A stretch of DNA of 64,000 nucleotides from Lucifuga dentata (Eukaryota; Chordata; Actinopteri; Ophidiiformes; Bythitidae), in assembly GCA_014773175.1 (NCBI GenBank), contig VXCM01000821.1:248001-312000 (forward strand). Reading direction: 5' to 3'. A program made the position numbers and the translations under genes. Shown here piece after piece: positions 1 to 12,369 of this stretch. The notes beneath the pieces are model-generated. The model saw only the letters and a list, made by a program, of their open reading frames with translations. It did no database searches and was not told the DNA's origin. How positions within the stretch are numbered: the stretch's first letter is position 1; each line of letters starts with the position of its first letter.

Positions 1-749
1 AGATGGTGTAGATGTTATATTTAGAAATAGGTTAATAAATGTAATATCACAGTCCATGTAAATGTAGCAACTGCAAAACGTGTCACAAAGTCATTTATTG
101 ATTCCAAAGCTTAGTCAATTGATATGAAAGGCAAAAACTAAATCCAGTGAATACTTCTGTGAACAAAACCAGCAGTGCTGTGATTTATTCTGCTGCTATA
201 CTGGACTGTAATGTATTTCTCTCCCCTATGAGACAGTAGTTTATATATTAAAAGCAGGGGGAAGGAATATAACAAAATCCGCTGACAGGAAGTAGAGCAG
301 AAGGGCCAGAGAATACAGCGCTGATAGTCATTTTAACAATTAATTAGAGGATTAAACATTGACAGAAAACCCCTGTGGATTGCCCTTAAATAATGAAATC
401 TGCTGATGAGCAGCAGAACATTTAGTTGATATTACTTATCACATTTGTGGTATGGTGATACACTTGGTGAAAATCCTATTTGATTGCAAGAGATGTTTTG
501 TATAAATGCTTCCCGGGAGTGCCGTCTCACTCACAGTGTGAAAAAACTGCCATGTCAGCATGACCCTGCTCATTTTCCAGTTATGTTTATCAAGTGACAT
601 CCCTTCCTGCTTGGCAGGAGGAGCCGATTGGATGGGCTGAGCTACTGACCCTGAAGAGAGGCTGTTTGATTGGCTGACTGATATGAAGTTAAATAGTGGA
701 CTGACATTGGACAGGAGGCAGTATTATTATCAACACAAATCTGTGAAAC

Positions 750-776
750 CACACACACACACACACACACACACAC
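750..776. repeat. (CA)n microsatellite
   Basis: Uninterrupted CA dinucleotide tract of about 27 bp. Confidence 0.97.
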
Positions 777-949
777 TGATAATAAGGTACCAAGGTGGCC
801 TATATTTTAGTCAGGTGGCCAGTGGTTATCTGACAGATTAAATTCCAAATCCATATATCATATGATGTAATTTTTTATCCTGCCTAACCACTATGAGGTT
901 TGACAACTACACCATAATTCCATCATAGAGGTATTTAATAGCATTCAGA

Positions 950-1620
950 TATCAGCTCAATATATCATTTGCTGAACTTCTTTTAGTGTGAAACTCCTAT
1001 CTTACCAATCCAGGCACTGAACGATTTTTACTCTAATTACATTATTCAGGAATCAGACTGATGAGTGTTTGCTGCACAATCTTTGGTGTCAGACACCTAT
1101 TCTATCCAGACTGTAAAACATTTGCCAGCACTTTCATCAAATTCCCTCATCAAATTAAATCAGATATCAGATTAATTTATTATTTGCTGGACGTATGTGA
1201 TGACAGGCACCTATCCTGTCTACCCAGAGATGGGTCTGGCAGCCATTTACTATAATTTCATTATCTAGACATCAAATAGATACATTGTGTGGACAGTCAT
1301 TAAAGTCCTGACACTGAGAAAGCTGGCAGCTATTTTGTACAGTATCTTTATATAATTATATACAATCATCCAGATATCAGCTTTATGTCACTGGCTTTTC
1401 ACTAAGCTGGATATCCTTGTGGACAGACTCACATCTTTGAACAAAGCACTAAAATGCTCCCTCATTGTTTGTTGCCACGGATCAGAGGGCTAACTGATAG
1501 CCTGGACAATTTGTTGGATTTTCATTAGTGTCAGTCACCTGTGCTGCTTATTCAGACATTAAAAGATCTGACAACCCCTGCCGATATTCCAGATGTCATG
1601 TTAGAGATCACTTGCAAACA
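950..1620. repeat. degenerate ~100-120 bp tandem array (about 6 units)
   Basis: A phrase of the type GTGTCAGACACCTAT recurs with decay: GTGTGAAACTCCTATC near 988, GTGTCAGACACCTATTC near 1087, GATGACAGGCACCTATCC near 1199, weaker forms near 1300 and 1405, and GTGTCAGTCACCTGTGC near 1529. Between them lie similar AT-rich spacers with repeated ATCAGATATCAG-like words. The spacing of about 98-120 bp suggests an old minisatellite or satellite fragment. Unit edges are approximate and the middle units are poorly conserved. Confidence 0.45.
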
Positions 1621-2084
1621 GTTCATTTGTGGGATAAAGATGAAGTCATATTGTTTTTAATATTTCATTTTATCATATGGTCTTCACTTTAATGTATTTT
1701 TTTTCTATAACAATAGGGCCATAAAGAATCTGAAAAGAAAATGTGATACTATAAAGTGATATTTTAAACACTGTGGTGACACAGCTCATATGCTGTCACT
1801 GTTGACTTGTCACCTATAATTTGTAACTAATTTGTCTTCAGCAAGACCACACGTACAAACTGTCCGAAATACATGTACATGAACACAAAACACACACAAA
1901 AGCATAAGAGGCATGTATTAAAGAGGTGGTCTTTTCATATTTCCTATTCAGCTTAGATGTTCATGTTCCATCTATGACAATAAAGCAAGGAAGACAGGTA
2001 GACAGAGACATGAATTCAACAACACCCACACTTTCCTTCAGAAGTCTGTTTCACACAATCTGATCTCCACACTTGCTGTCTGTA

Positions 2085-2229
2085 TGTGTGTGTGTGTGTG
2101 TGTATGTGTGCGTACACGTGATTGTGTTGATTGATGCCCCTGTGTTGATGCTGACCTTGCAGTAGTTGGAACAGTGAGGAGCTGCATTCACACTATAGAT
2201 AATGAACACACACACACACACACACACAC

Positions 2230-2288
<59 letters not shown>
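2085..2288. repeat. microsatellite cluster (TG)n, (CA)n, (GA)n
   Basis: A TG tract with a TATG interruption at 2085-2112, a (CA)n at 2206-2230 and, four bases later, a 55-bp (GA)n at 2234-2288. Open frames crossing this stretch are translations of the dinucleotide repeats, not genes. Confidence 0.95.
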
Positions 2289-2292
<4 letters not shown>

Positions 2293-3021
2293 AAACAGCA
2301 TTGATTTCCTCCTCTTCAACTAAAAAGCATCGAGCACATTACATTATTATATGCAGCCAATCTCCTCTTCTATCTTCTGCTTTTCCTTCCTCTCTTCTGC
2401 TCTGTTCCCTTTTTTCCTCTGCTTAATTTTTTAGCTTGATTTTTTTAATTGTTCACACCCTCTCTTCCCTTTTAACCTACCTTCCCTTTTTTTCCTTTAC
2501 TTTTCTCTCCTACTCATTGCTTTTTTTTTACTCCTTGTACTCCTCTTCCATCTTATTCCTTCTTTCCCCTTTCAAACATTCACATACTGTACTTCACACT
2601 AGCCTGTTGGAATACACGTGGGAATATATGGCATGCATAAATATACAATGCATGTGCGCACACACACATACACACACACATGCACATTTCCAGGAGACCA
2701 CTTGTCTCCAGGGACAGAACTGACATATTTCTTCTCATTTTAAATGCATGAAACTGAGGCATGGTTGTGTTTGTACATGTACACACTGTCTGTATGTGTC
2801 TTGTGTGTGGCACAGGTGCTAAAGATGTGTATAAAGCCATGTACACTGTGGGAGAAGAAGGGAGAAATATATATAAATACAGCGATACTGACTGAGAGGA
2901 AGACAGAAAATGTGCCAGTTGTGTTATCGTTTTATTTTAACAGTTTTATTGTTTTATTGTTTTATTTTAAAAGAATGTTGTGACCAAATTGTCAACTGTT
3001 GTCAACTGTTGTCAGCGACAA

Positions 3022-3150
3022 ATATATATATATATATATATATATGATAATATATATAAACACATATTTCTCCAGATTTGCACACACACACACACACACA
3101 CACATATATCAATATGTGTGTGTATATATATATATGCAAATCTGGAGAAA
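3022..3150. repeat. (AT)n and (CA)n tracts within a hairpin-forming segment
   Basis: An (AT)n at 3022-3045 is followed by a perfect 15-bp inverted repeat, TTTCTCCAGATTTGC at 3067-3081 and its complement at 3136-3150. The intervening loop is (CA)n then TATG/TGTGTG/(TA)n, which can itself pair. The whole could extrude as a long imperfect cruciform. Confidence 0.85.
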
Positions 3151-3314
3151 ACATGTGTTTAAATGCATCACTTTTGCTGACAATAGTCTTCTCCATACAT
3201 GGTTGAAATTTTAATTCTGGCCAGAGAAGACATCAACCCAATTGTGATGTTAAAAAACAGAACTTCTGACAAACTGAAAGACCAGCAATATTGAAGTAAA
3301 AAGGTAGTGTGATT

Positions 3315-3352
3315 AAAAAAAAAAAAAAAAAAANAAAAAAAAAAAAAAAAAA
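3315..3352. repeat. poly-A with single-N gap
   Basis: A 38-bp A run broken by one N at 3334. Similar A or T homopolymers with or without an N occur at 6446-6503, 11616-11647, 14702-14726, 23102-23134, 28749-28780, 31945-31977, 32700-32736, 33911-33934, 38208-38232, 52260-52298, 57673-57696 and 61681-61745. Some may be tails of retroelements; others are likely collapsed or unresolved homopolymers. Confidence 0.9.
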
Positions 3353-3788
3353 GTACCAGCAAAACATTGCAAAACAGAACTGATAAAGCAACAGTGTTCC
3401 TCCTGCTGTCCTGTTATGAAAACCAGAGATTTGCAGTGTTAAACCTGTTATGTTATCACCATCTTATTTATGGTGAGTGACTTATGTGTGTGCATCTTTA
3501 CAAAAATTTAACAAATATTTAGTTTTGACTATAAATCGATAGATAATTACCTTTAATATGTTACCAACCAACCTTCTCTAACCTATGTTATTAGGTCACC
3601 TTCTCTTTCCCATTAACTGATCTGGATTCATTTGTTGAATTGAGGGACACAGAAAGGGAATGATGGAAAAAGAGAGAAAAGAGACAGAGAGATGGAGGGA
3701 TAATGGATAGAGGGGTGGATATTGTCATTCCCCTCAGGTCTCTTTGATAAAGATCAGAGCAGCTGCAGCCAGAACCTCAATCACATAC

Positions 3789-3832
3789 ACACAAGCACGC
3801 ACACAAGCACGCACACAAGCACGCACACACAC
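3789..3832. repeat. 12-bp minisatellite (ACACAAGCACGC)3
   Basis: Three exact copies of ACACAAGCACGC followed by a short CA run; a small tandem array in otherwise unique sequence. Confidence 0.85.
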
Positions 3833-6572
3833 ATAACCCGACTTTTAACACTCGTGCAATACACGCGCCCACATGTGCGCATGCATACACATGCACACGG
3901 TGACCATGGTGACTTTTACACTCAGATCATGTTCAAGTTAGAGAGACTAGAGTCACAATCAATCAATCCAGTTCTGATAAGGGAGAGAGACCCAAAGATA
4001 CAAATGGCGAAATGTTCCCTTAATGACTGCCTTAAGCTATGGATTGAAAGGCTTTTAGATCGTGCATCTCATCCCATGAGATTCCACATTTCAATTTTCA
4101 CTGCCATTTTGTTCATCAGCTACACAGTTATCCAAATTTCCCATTTCATAAAGTGTTTCCTCTGAGGAAGCAGTGCCAGTGGCCATGCATCAGACTCATC
4201 AATGTGCGGATTGGATATTGTTGTGTCTATTCATTACTGTGACTGGTGAAGAGTTTTCTAGCATGAGAACAGAAATATAATTGGTGCAGGAGATGATACA
4301 TTTAGGAAAACAAGAAGATAGTTAAGTTTATTGAATTCTTATATAGGATGCAAAGTAAACCCAATGGTGTGTGACGAGATAGATCCTGTTCTTGTCACAC
4401 CTGATAATCCTGTTCCTGTCACACCGACATGATGCTTTAATCCAGGTCTAATTTGAAGTGTCCTATTCAATGGAGGACCAGAGTGGCTATTTATCATCTG
4501 TTTTATGGAGCCACAAGGACAATGTTCATAATTTGCCTATATTTAATACTAGATGTTTTTCGATTTTTGTGTTACCAGCTTATCCCAATCCTTGCTTTGA
4601 ATGTTCCTCATGAGCTTATCTACTGCTGAATACTGTAAATACAAAGTGGTGACCACCACATTTTTCATCAGACATACTAAATCAATAGATATTATGGAAC
4701 CTATAAGCACACTGACTGTTGTGGCTTTTGATTTATATGCAGAATGACAAATAATACAAAACACTAACAAACTGCACTTTTGCCATTACTTTTCTAAACT
4801 CTAAGTCAGCATTTCCCAACCTAATTTTCTATACATGGCACACAATGTGTATTCAACAAAATCCCAGGGTACTACAGTACACTATTCCATTAACAAGTAA
4901 AAATGACAAAACACCACAATAACCATTTCCATGTGACCTATAGATGTAGTCTCACTTTCAGAGTGAAACTAGAGCTCATTTTAATGGACAAAAATAGAAT
5001 CCTGGCTGAAACTGACAATTACAAGCAAAACCTGAACTCATGGTCAGCAACTCAGTGTTTATGTTTTTGCTTTTCATGCAGGCCGGTCTCAAAAACTTAA
5101 AGCTTAAAATTATCTGGTTATTTGAATTTATTTCCCTTGTGCATTAATAGTTTTAGTAATATTGAAATTTCACAGCACACCTGGTCAAGTCAAAAGAAGT
5201 GTCACTGTTTAAAAATGATTCACCTAAACACTGTATTTAGGTAAATTATGTGCCCCAGAGAATTCTGAATTCCTCAATACTACTTACCACTTGAGTTGAT
5301 CTTGAGTTAATTACAATATCTCTAACAGCAACTGAAGGACACAATAAGGCTCCAGGCATGTTGGGCTCTTGAGTACATTCATTTATACATACACATTACT
5401 GAAGTTTGACTATATAAAATTAAACTGATTACTTCATGAGAGATCAAACATGGACCAAATAAACCTCAAAAATGGTTCATTCAGATGGCAGAAAGGAAAT
5501 GAGTATAGTAGATGTTCCCCACTTGCAGTTAGAAACTGGACAAGACTCATTAGAGCATCAAGCACCTTTTCAACAGCAATGAACAGAAGCTTTTCTCTAA
5601 TGGTGTTGCTGGGAAAAAGTCTGTCACAAATTGGTGTTTTTTTGAAACCCTGAATTCCAGAAAAGAGAATGAACTTCACCACCAACAGCAACAAAGTCTT
5701 TAGGCTCAAAATTGCAGCTTTTCATTTACATATAGACACAGTGAAATGAGTGAGTAGAGAACCGGGGAATATATTATTTAGAACTGCACTCATCCTTTCT
5801 TCCCAAATGTAATTTTCAGACAAAGCATTTTGCATTTTTGTTGCCGTATTTTGCCAAAAGCTATGAAGTTTTGAGGGCGGACAGGACTGGCTTTGTCTCT
5901 TGTCAGCAGAACATAAAATCAGAAGAAGTGATAACATGAGAATAAAGAACCAAAGGTCAAATTGCAAGCCAGTTTACTGCACCCCACAAACACGCTACCA
6001 TGTTTGGCTGTGTAATTTTATGGCAGCTGTAGNTAGCTGCCATAAAATTATAGACAAACATCATTTTGTAGATATTGAGCTCTGACCTCTCAGTGGAGTA
6101 AAGGCTGCCACAAACTCTCTCCTAGAAAAGTTAAATTATTTATATCAATATGGTTGTGGCAGCAGCTCTGGGAAATGAACACGTGAGCAGAAGGTCACGT
6201 CTATGAGTAAGTCACACTCTCCATCACATTAAGTGTAAGTGATAGACAAATGCACAGATGGAGATGAAGTCCATAACTGCCACATGCAGCCAGTGAGAGC
6301 TCCCAAAGCATTTAACCTGCTGCCACCAACGTCTGCTGACACAAAATATAACTTCACACCCACTAAAACAGAAAGAAAAACATAACACGGGAGTCACTTT
6401 TGACTTTGTATGGAATATAAAGAGTTTAGACTCATTACATCTCCCAAAAAAAAAACAAAAAAACAAACAAACAAAAAAAAAAAAAANAAAAAAAAAAAAA
6501 ACCTTTATTGATTTTAATATAATGTATTTGATCTGATAACTGTCTGCTTTTATTGTTTTGTGTGTTTTTGCA

Positions 6573-6701
6573 CCTTTAATCACTTTCTATTGGCTGGAAT
6601 TTTTTTTTTATCTCCCTTTCACTGCTTATATTTATTNCCTTTAATCACTTTCTATTGGCTGGAATTTTTTTTTTATCTCCCTTTCACTGCTTATATTTAT
6701 T
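6573..6701. repeat. 64-bp exact direct duplication around one N (assembly join)
   Basis: 6573-6636 and 6638-6701 are identical, with N at 6637 between them. The copies have no divergence, and the same arrangement recurs at three other single-N sites in the window, so this is best read as two contig ends that overlap but were not merged. Confidence 0.9.
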
Positions 6702-8374
6702 TCTTATTCATGCTTCCTCCTGAGGCACTATGAAAATCCTCTCAGGTATGTGCAAATTAAGGTAAATGTAGCTTATTATTTATATAGAGAGAAGAAAACC
6801 ATGTAGTGGAAATAAGAGCAGATGAGCAGATGAAGAGGAAAGACTGGGGGATGAGGAAGTGAAGTGAAATCTCTCCTGATTTGCTAATCACATGCTAGCA
6901 TGTTCTAGGATGAAGGGCATGTTCTTTAGTGTATGTTCTGAAGGAAATCATTGCATGTGGGAGCAGTGTGTGTGTGTCATTGTGTGCATCTGTATATGTA
7001 TATTTTCCCATCTCTAAATACTGCAGACTGTATTTGTCTAATTTACATTTTCACCTTTTGGATGGTTCTATGTGTGTGTGTGTTTGTATGGAGCACAAAC
7101 ATCTATTTAGATTCCCAGATGTGGATGCCCTCTCTCAGACTGCATTAAGATTAAAACAATTCCTGTTTTATGTTTACAACATGCTTCTTCCACAGCAGAT
7201 CCTACAGACATCCAGCCAGGCTGAAACATTCTCCAACAGCATGCTCCTAACTCCTGCCCAGTACGCAAGAGAAAATTCACCTCCAGCACTCATTACCCTC
7301 AATATGTCATTCACTTATGTCATTCAGTTTTCATTCTCATATGGCACACAAATCAATAAATATACTTTTCATACAATGCCTTCAAATGATTACTACCATA
7401 GAACAGAAAAGAATAGAATTTTTGTACTGCTATTTAATATTTTGTTTTTCTGTTGTTTGACAGTTGAGCTGAGATTAGGAATGCAAGACATCCAAAAACA
7501 TAAAAATAAATGGAGAAGAAAGAGATGCAGTTTAACAAGAGCATGGAATACAAGAAGACAGAAGAGGAAAGATGAGAAACAGGAAGAGGAGGAGGATGAG
7601 GAGGAAGTAGTAAATGAAAAGAATAATTCTTAGACTGGATTATGCTGAGAACNCCCCCCCCGTTTAAGTGCTGTGATCATCTGTGATTCCGTTTCATCAG
7701 CACAATATCAAACCGCCTCCAACATCATGCTAAATAATACATCACTCTCTTTCTCTCCCTGTCTCACAAATGCACGTGTGAACTCTACGGATCACGATGT
7801 GGGACTTTATGAATTAGACACATCCTGACAGTCTTCAGTGGAAGAGGAGGAAATATTCTAGTAGCACACCAATCGCATCAAAGTGTACCCCAGTAAACAG
7901 ACGGGTTTAAAAGGTTGAAGCCGCACAGCTGGACCTTTGACAGTAATTGCAATGCTGAAAAATTTACAACGGTATGTTGTAAACACAGTAAAAAGTTAAA
8001 TATGGAACAAACAGACATATCATAAGCATAAGGTTGTGTTTTTTTGCAAATGCCAGTATGGTCTGTCTCTCTGTCTCATTGCCTCTTTGCCTCCCTCACA
8101 CACACACACACACTAAACAGAACAAGTGCATGCATCAATAGTAGGGGCTCTTCAGATAAGTCTCCTGGATGCTCTCACTCAGAATAAACTCTTTCCATCA
8201 CAGACACACGCACACAGCATACACACACATGCCTCTCTCTCACACACACATACAAAGATGCACACGACCACCCAGAATTAACATGGGCCAAGATGCAAGG
8301 AGATATTTGTGCCAGTGAATGAATCTGGGACAACTACTTGGACAAGCACACGTTGAACACACATGAATTCACGT

Positions 8375-8378
<4 letters not shown>

Positions 8379-8415
<37 letters not shown>
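8379..8415. repeat. (CA)n microsatellite in a CA-rich stretch
   Basis: A 37-bp CA tract; shorter CA/TG runs lie at 8096-8113, 8535-8570 and 8696-8721. The stretch 8090-8725 is generally CA-rich and otherwise shows nothing recognisable. Confidence 0.93.
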
Positions 8416-8417
<2 letters not shown>

Positions 8418-10362
8418 GAATGCATTCATAACCTCAGGGAAGGCATGTGTGCCAACTTAAACCAAGGTATTTTGCAGTCAGTGATATTTTTATTATGCAG
8501 AGCAAAAGACAAAAAGACACACATGAACACACACTTAACAAACACACATGTTCACACACCCACACACACATATATACAGACAAGCACTGAGGCCCACAGA
8601 AGCATGCAGACGGGAACAGTCAGCTAAGCACTGTCATTTCTAACAACAGCAACCAGCTGTGACAAACACACGCTTGACATTCACAGGACACAATTAGTGT
8701 GTGTATGTGTGTGTGTGTGTGTCTGTGTATCTACGTGTGTCATCTGGAAGTCAGTCAGCAAAACCTAACCAGCGTTCTACCCACTTCATGTGATTTAAAG
8801 CAGCTCTACAAAGTTCAACCTGTTTAATGAATTTACGCAACATAAATAAAAACAAGCCTGAGCTAAAGTAACAGTAGCAGCGATCGATATGAAGACATAA
8901 AAGTTGGTTCCAAATATGCGCCAGGGGGAAAAAAAGGGGTGAAACACAATCATGACACACTCATCTCTCTGTAGCAAAATGCTTCTCTTCTAACAGAAAC
9001 ACTGTTTTGTTCTGTAGTTAATTCACTCTGGTCAACGACAATCAATTCTTTGCCATTTAGATGCTAATCTGCTGTTAACACAACTCAACACTTCCTGCAT
9101 ATATTTCACAATAAAAGCCTTCCAAGAAGTTGAAGGGATCTTTTCCCCGAACCACTGGAGAGCTTTTAATGTGAAACAAACACAAGGAAATGCTGCATTT
9201 GCATTAGCAGCAAACAGCAGCAACAGAAATTAAAGAGGGCAAAGGAAAGCAGAATAGAAAATATGTAGACGTCTTAGTATAATATCATTAAATATACTTA
9301 GAAAACAGAGTGAATTAAATTAATCAAATAAAGGCCTGCTTCTGTACTCAGTTGAGGCTGATTAAGGCCCTGGGCATTATTTAAGAATTTGAGACATACT
9401 AATCTACCAACAATAATATTTCTTTCCTTCACTGCTGTGAGAATAAAATATTGAAGGGAAACATAGACAGCATCTGACAAAGCATCCACAAGACATAATT
9501 TACAAATAAAATACAAATGAGGAAGATGCTAGCACATAGGTAGCTAGCTGGCAGCTCTGTGTGATGAAAATAAAAACAAAACACTGATTTAGTTGCTGCA
9601 AGAGGACATAAATTTCACACATTCTGTGTGACTGATGAATAAACCTTCAATTCTGCTGTGATTTTAATCAGCTCTGTCCAGTCTTCTGCCATAGAATAAT
9701 GTGCAGGTTTCCACTCCTACCAGCTATGCCATCTGACTGATTATAACACTTTAAACCAGAGAAGAACAAATGAATCAGTCGTGTTGTGTTAGCCTGAAAG
9801 TCTAGACAGATAAGTGCTGTCACCTTATCAGCTGTTGAACCCTCTTAAAGCTCTATTCAGTGAATGGCAGCCAACTACACGAGAAGTGGCTTGTTTGTTT
9901 TGTAGCCTTGTTCAATGTCATGTGTGTGCCTCTGGCACAGTTTTAGCTATGGTGTTTTATGCTCTGGAACTAACTGCTTTACTGAGAACATTAATGGTTT
10001 TCTAATCTAAATCGAATCAGAAATCTTTCTTGCATACAGGACACAGCGCTGATATATAGTAAGTTCTAATTTTAGCATCACTTCAGGTCTTCTTTAAGCT
10101 GTAAAAATGGGACCTTGTCTTCTACGCCTTCACATCAGTTACTGTATTAACTTATTTTGATTATCTGGGGCTAAAGCAGGAACCTCAGTCCTTAGCATTT
10201 TTGGCATCACACATTTCTACTGCACACCCATAATATTACAATATATGTATAATATTGGTCTTCAATATGTTGTGAATTTGTATTATTTGTATTTTGTTCA
10301 GCACCATGCTTTCCACTCACTGCATGTCCCTACCAAAAAATATGGTAATATATTTGATTTAA

Positions 10363-10644
10363 AGGTTCTGTTTGTGGCACTTTTGCACAATGATGAACAA
10401 ATATGACCAGGAATTGGTTAAAGTTTATCTGTGAAATAAAATAAACACTGACAGTGCACCCAAGCTGCTCATTTTTGCATTGACAAACTACGGGTGCCCT
10501 CCCTCCTCCCATAGTTGGTTCACATTCAGGGTCCTCAGTGAGAGATGGAAATTGATCTGACATTTGATAATTAGCAAGTGTGGCTGTTATTCACACTGCT
10601 GTTGAGATGTCTGAACAATAGAGGCCAGCAAAGAGACAGAACCT
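10363..10644. mobile_element. possible small MITE adjacent to exon donor
   Basis: AGGTTCTGT at 10363-10371 is matched by its complement ACAGAACCT at 10636-10644, enclosing 282 bp of non-coding sequence. The right end stops 18 bp from the exon splice donor at 10662. The arms are only 9 bp, with no target duplication I can establish, so chance is possible. Confidence 0.3.
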
Positions 10645-10662
10645 ACATGTTGTCTTACTTAC

Positions 10663-10775
10663 CTTCATAGTTGAGTTTGAAGCCATGTGCAGAGACTGCA
10701 AAGTCACTGGTCAACCTCAGAGAGAAGACATTCCCTGTACTGGTGACTGGGGGAGGGACCTGGAAGCCTGTTAAC
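10663..10775 (-). CDS. csmd3: csmd3-like exon, C-terminal half of first CUB domain
   Basis: Next exon of the same gene, 34 kb downstream on the minus strand. It starts with the G that completes the split Arg codon and reads LTGFQVPPPVTSTGNV, then FSLRLTSDFAVSAHGFKLNY and Glu. This is the end of a CUB beta-sandwich: a phi-SG/TGF loop, then LRLTSDFAVSAHGFK-Y, which is diagnostic of CSMD first CUB domains. The acceptor is TTATTCTACAG (AG at 10777-10776); the donor is a consensus GTAAGT at 10662-10657. Length is 113 bp: 1 nt, 37 codons, 1 nt, so it leaves in phase 1, as needed for the following Glu codon before Sushi 1. No cysteine is encoded here. The Sushi 1 exon is not recognisable in the remaining 10.6 kb and should lie beyond the window. 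Confidence 0.92.
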
Positions 10776-12369
10776 CTGTAGAATAACAGAGACTAATGTT
10801 AAAATATTACACAGTCAGACATTCAGAGAACTCAGAGCTCTTCAACTGTCAACAAGGCAAAGGGGTCTGGGTTCGCTTCCCCTGTACTCCTTGTCCCTGC
10901 TAACCCCATGGTTTTTGCCAGCCACCTCTCTTAACCTGCCAGTGATTAGCTTCACACACACACACACAGTAATCAATGCCATCGTCCTCAAATGCCCCCT
11001 TCCTACCACCCCACCCTCACCATGCTGCAAACAACCATGAGGATTTGCGTGTGATCCCTCGCTGGCTACCCTTCTGTAAATACTGCCAACTGTGTTTGTG
11101 GAAACATACAGTATAACACAGGCAGAGGTCATATGCTACCTTTTAAAGAGCAACTTCACTCCTGTTATCAAATAAAACATATGGTTTCAGTACAGAAATG
11201 CATATTTATTCCTGGACGGGGAAGGTGTCCAGAGTAGGAATGAAGGCCGGAGCAGCTGCTTGCATCCTCTGGCCTGGCTGCTCATCCTTTCACCGTGCCT
11301 CAGAAGTGTATTGTAGACTATTTGGATGCTGAGAGCAGAATAAATGTTTAAATTGTTTCCCAAAGCATTGTTATGTTTGGCGGAGATGGCTCAGTTTTGT
11401 GGTGCTGGATGAGCCATTTTATAGCCACTTCCCAGTTGTGTATTTCTGGGCTCATTTCACCAAAGAGACCGGTGATAAACTGACATAAAACTGAGCTTCA
11501 GCTCAACAAAGACATTCCACTCATTCATTCACACTGATTTACTACCAGATTGGCCTAACACTTTATTTTACATTATAACAGTGTAATGTCAAGTGTGTTT
11601 ATATTAGCTAATCTAAAAAAAAAAAAAAANAAAAAAAAAAAAAAGAAAAACCCTTCCATTTCATAGGCCTATTATAGGTAGTAGACATAGGTAAACAATA
11701 ACTGATTCATGAAGAGGACATTACCTTGAGTTTGTCTACACTTAAAAGCCTAAAGAATGTGTCCACTTAGAGCAGTACAAGCTCAAATATGTGATTTTTG
11801 AAGAACAAAATGTACCTGCGCATGAATCTTATTGCATCTTATGTGCTAGCCTGTGTCATAACAGGAGCCATACCATACAGATTTCCATGTTGTTATTTTC
11901 ATTTACAGGTCTATTTTTGAAACCTTTTTAATGTTTTAATAAGGGAAAAAAATGTTTTAATGCTGAAATGTGAAAACACCTGCATTACAGAAGTAAAGAA
12001 CAAATCAAAAACAACATTTGCAGGACAGTTTAGGACTTATAGGCTTGGTTTGCTGGATGCATTTCTGTTGGTGAACCTCAAGTTTTACAAGTTTAACACA
12101 TACTCCCTACTACATTACACTATAAAAAATGAGGGAAAACAACAAAAAAGAAAATGTCCCCTTTAACTCATAATAACTCATAAGTGTGACCAGTGTTCCA
12201 AAATCAAGAGAATAATTCTGTTCAGGAAGTCACATTCAGGAATTAGACAACTGCCCACTTATGTCTTCAGTTTACACAGGCTTCTTGAAATAAAGGAGGA
12301 AGAAGAAAGAAGAAGGGAAGGGGAGGCCATATTTTGTGTCCGGTATGGAGAAGAGCCAAACTTCCTTGC

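Larger units (their letters stand above)
1..10662 (-). other. csmd3 intron downstream of the first CUB exons (partial)
   Basis: About 10.7 kb of the intron after the 10663-10775 exon, starting with GTAAGT on the minus strand; its acceptor is beyond the window start. It holds a degenerate ~105-bp tandem array near 0.95-1.62 kb, microsatellites, a (CA)-loop hairpin at 3.1 kb, an assembly duplication at 6.6 kb and a possible MITE next to the donor. No Sushi-domain exon was recognised on the minus strand. Confidence 0.8.

Noticed and set aside
3722..4165. 147-codon plus-strand frame
   Set aside because: Starts in a CA-type minisatellite (HTSTHTSTHT) and has no domain features.
4383..4430. 24-bp imperfect tandem (ATCCTGTTCTTGTCACACC type)
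   Set aside because: Only two imperfect copies; too little to call a functional or mobile feature.
4809..5215. Possible hAT element starting CAGCATTTCCCAACCTA with GGCACAC phrases
   Set aside because: Left end resembles hAT termini, but no matching right end or target duplication could be found.
5434..5709. Overlapping frames on both strands (67 and 91 codons)
   Set aside because: Mildly protein-like, but no recognisable family, no splice sites defining an exon and no second piece; could be a repeat fragment.
6929..7633. 234-codon open frame on the plus strand
   Set aside because: Composition follows TG repeats at the start and GA-rich sequence at the end (KRKDEKQEEEEDEEE); no domain, no splice context, and antisense to the csmd3 intron. 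Chance frame.
10861..10885. tRNA-like B-box (GGGTTCGCTTCCC) on the plus strand near the exon
   Set aside because: No A-box at the right distance and no cloverleaf; at most a SINE scrap.
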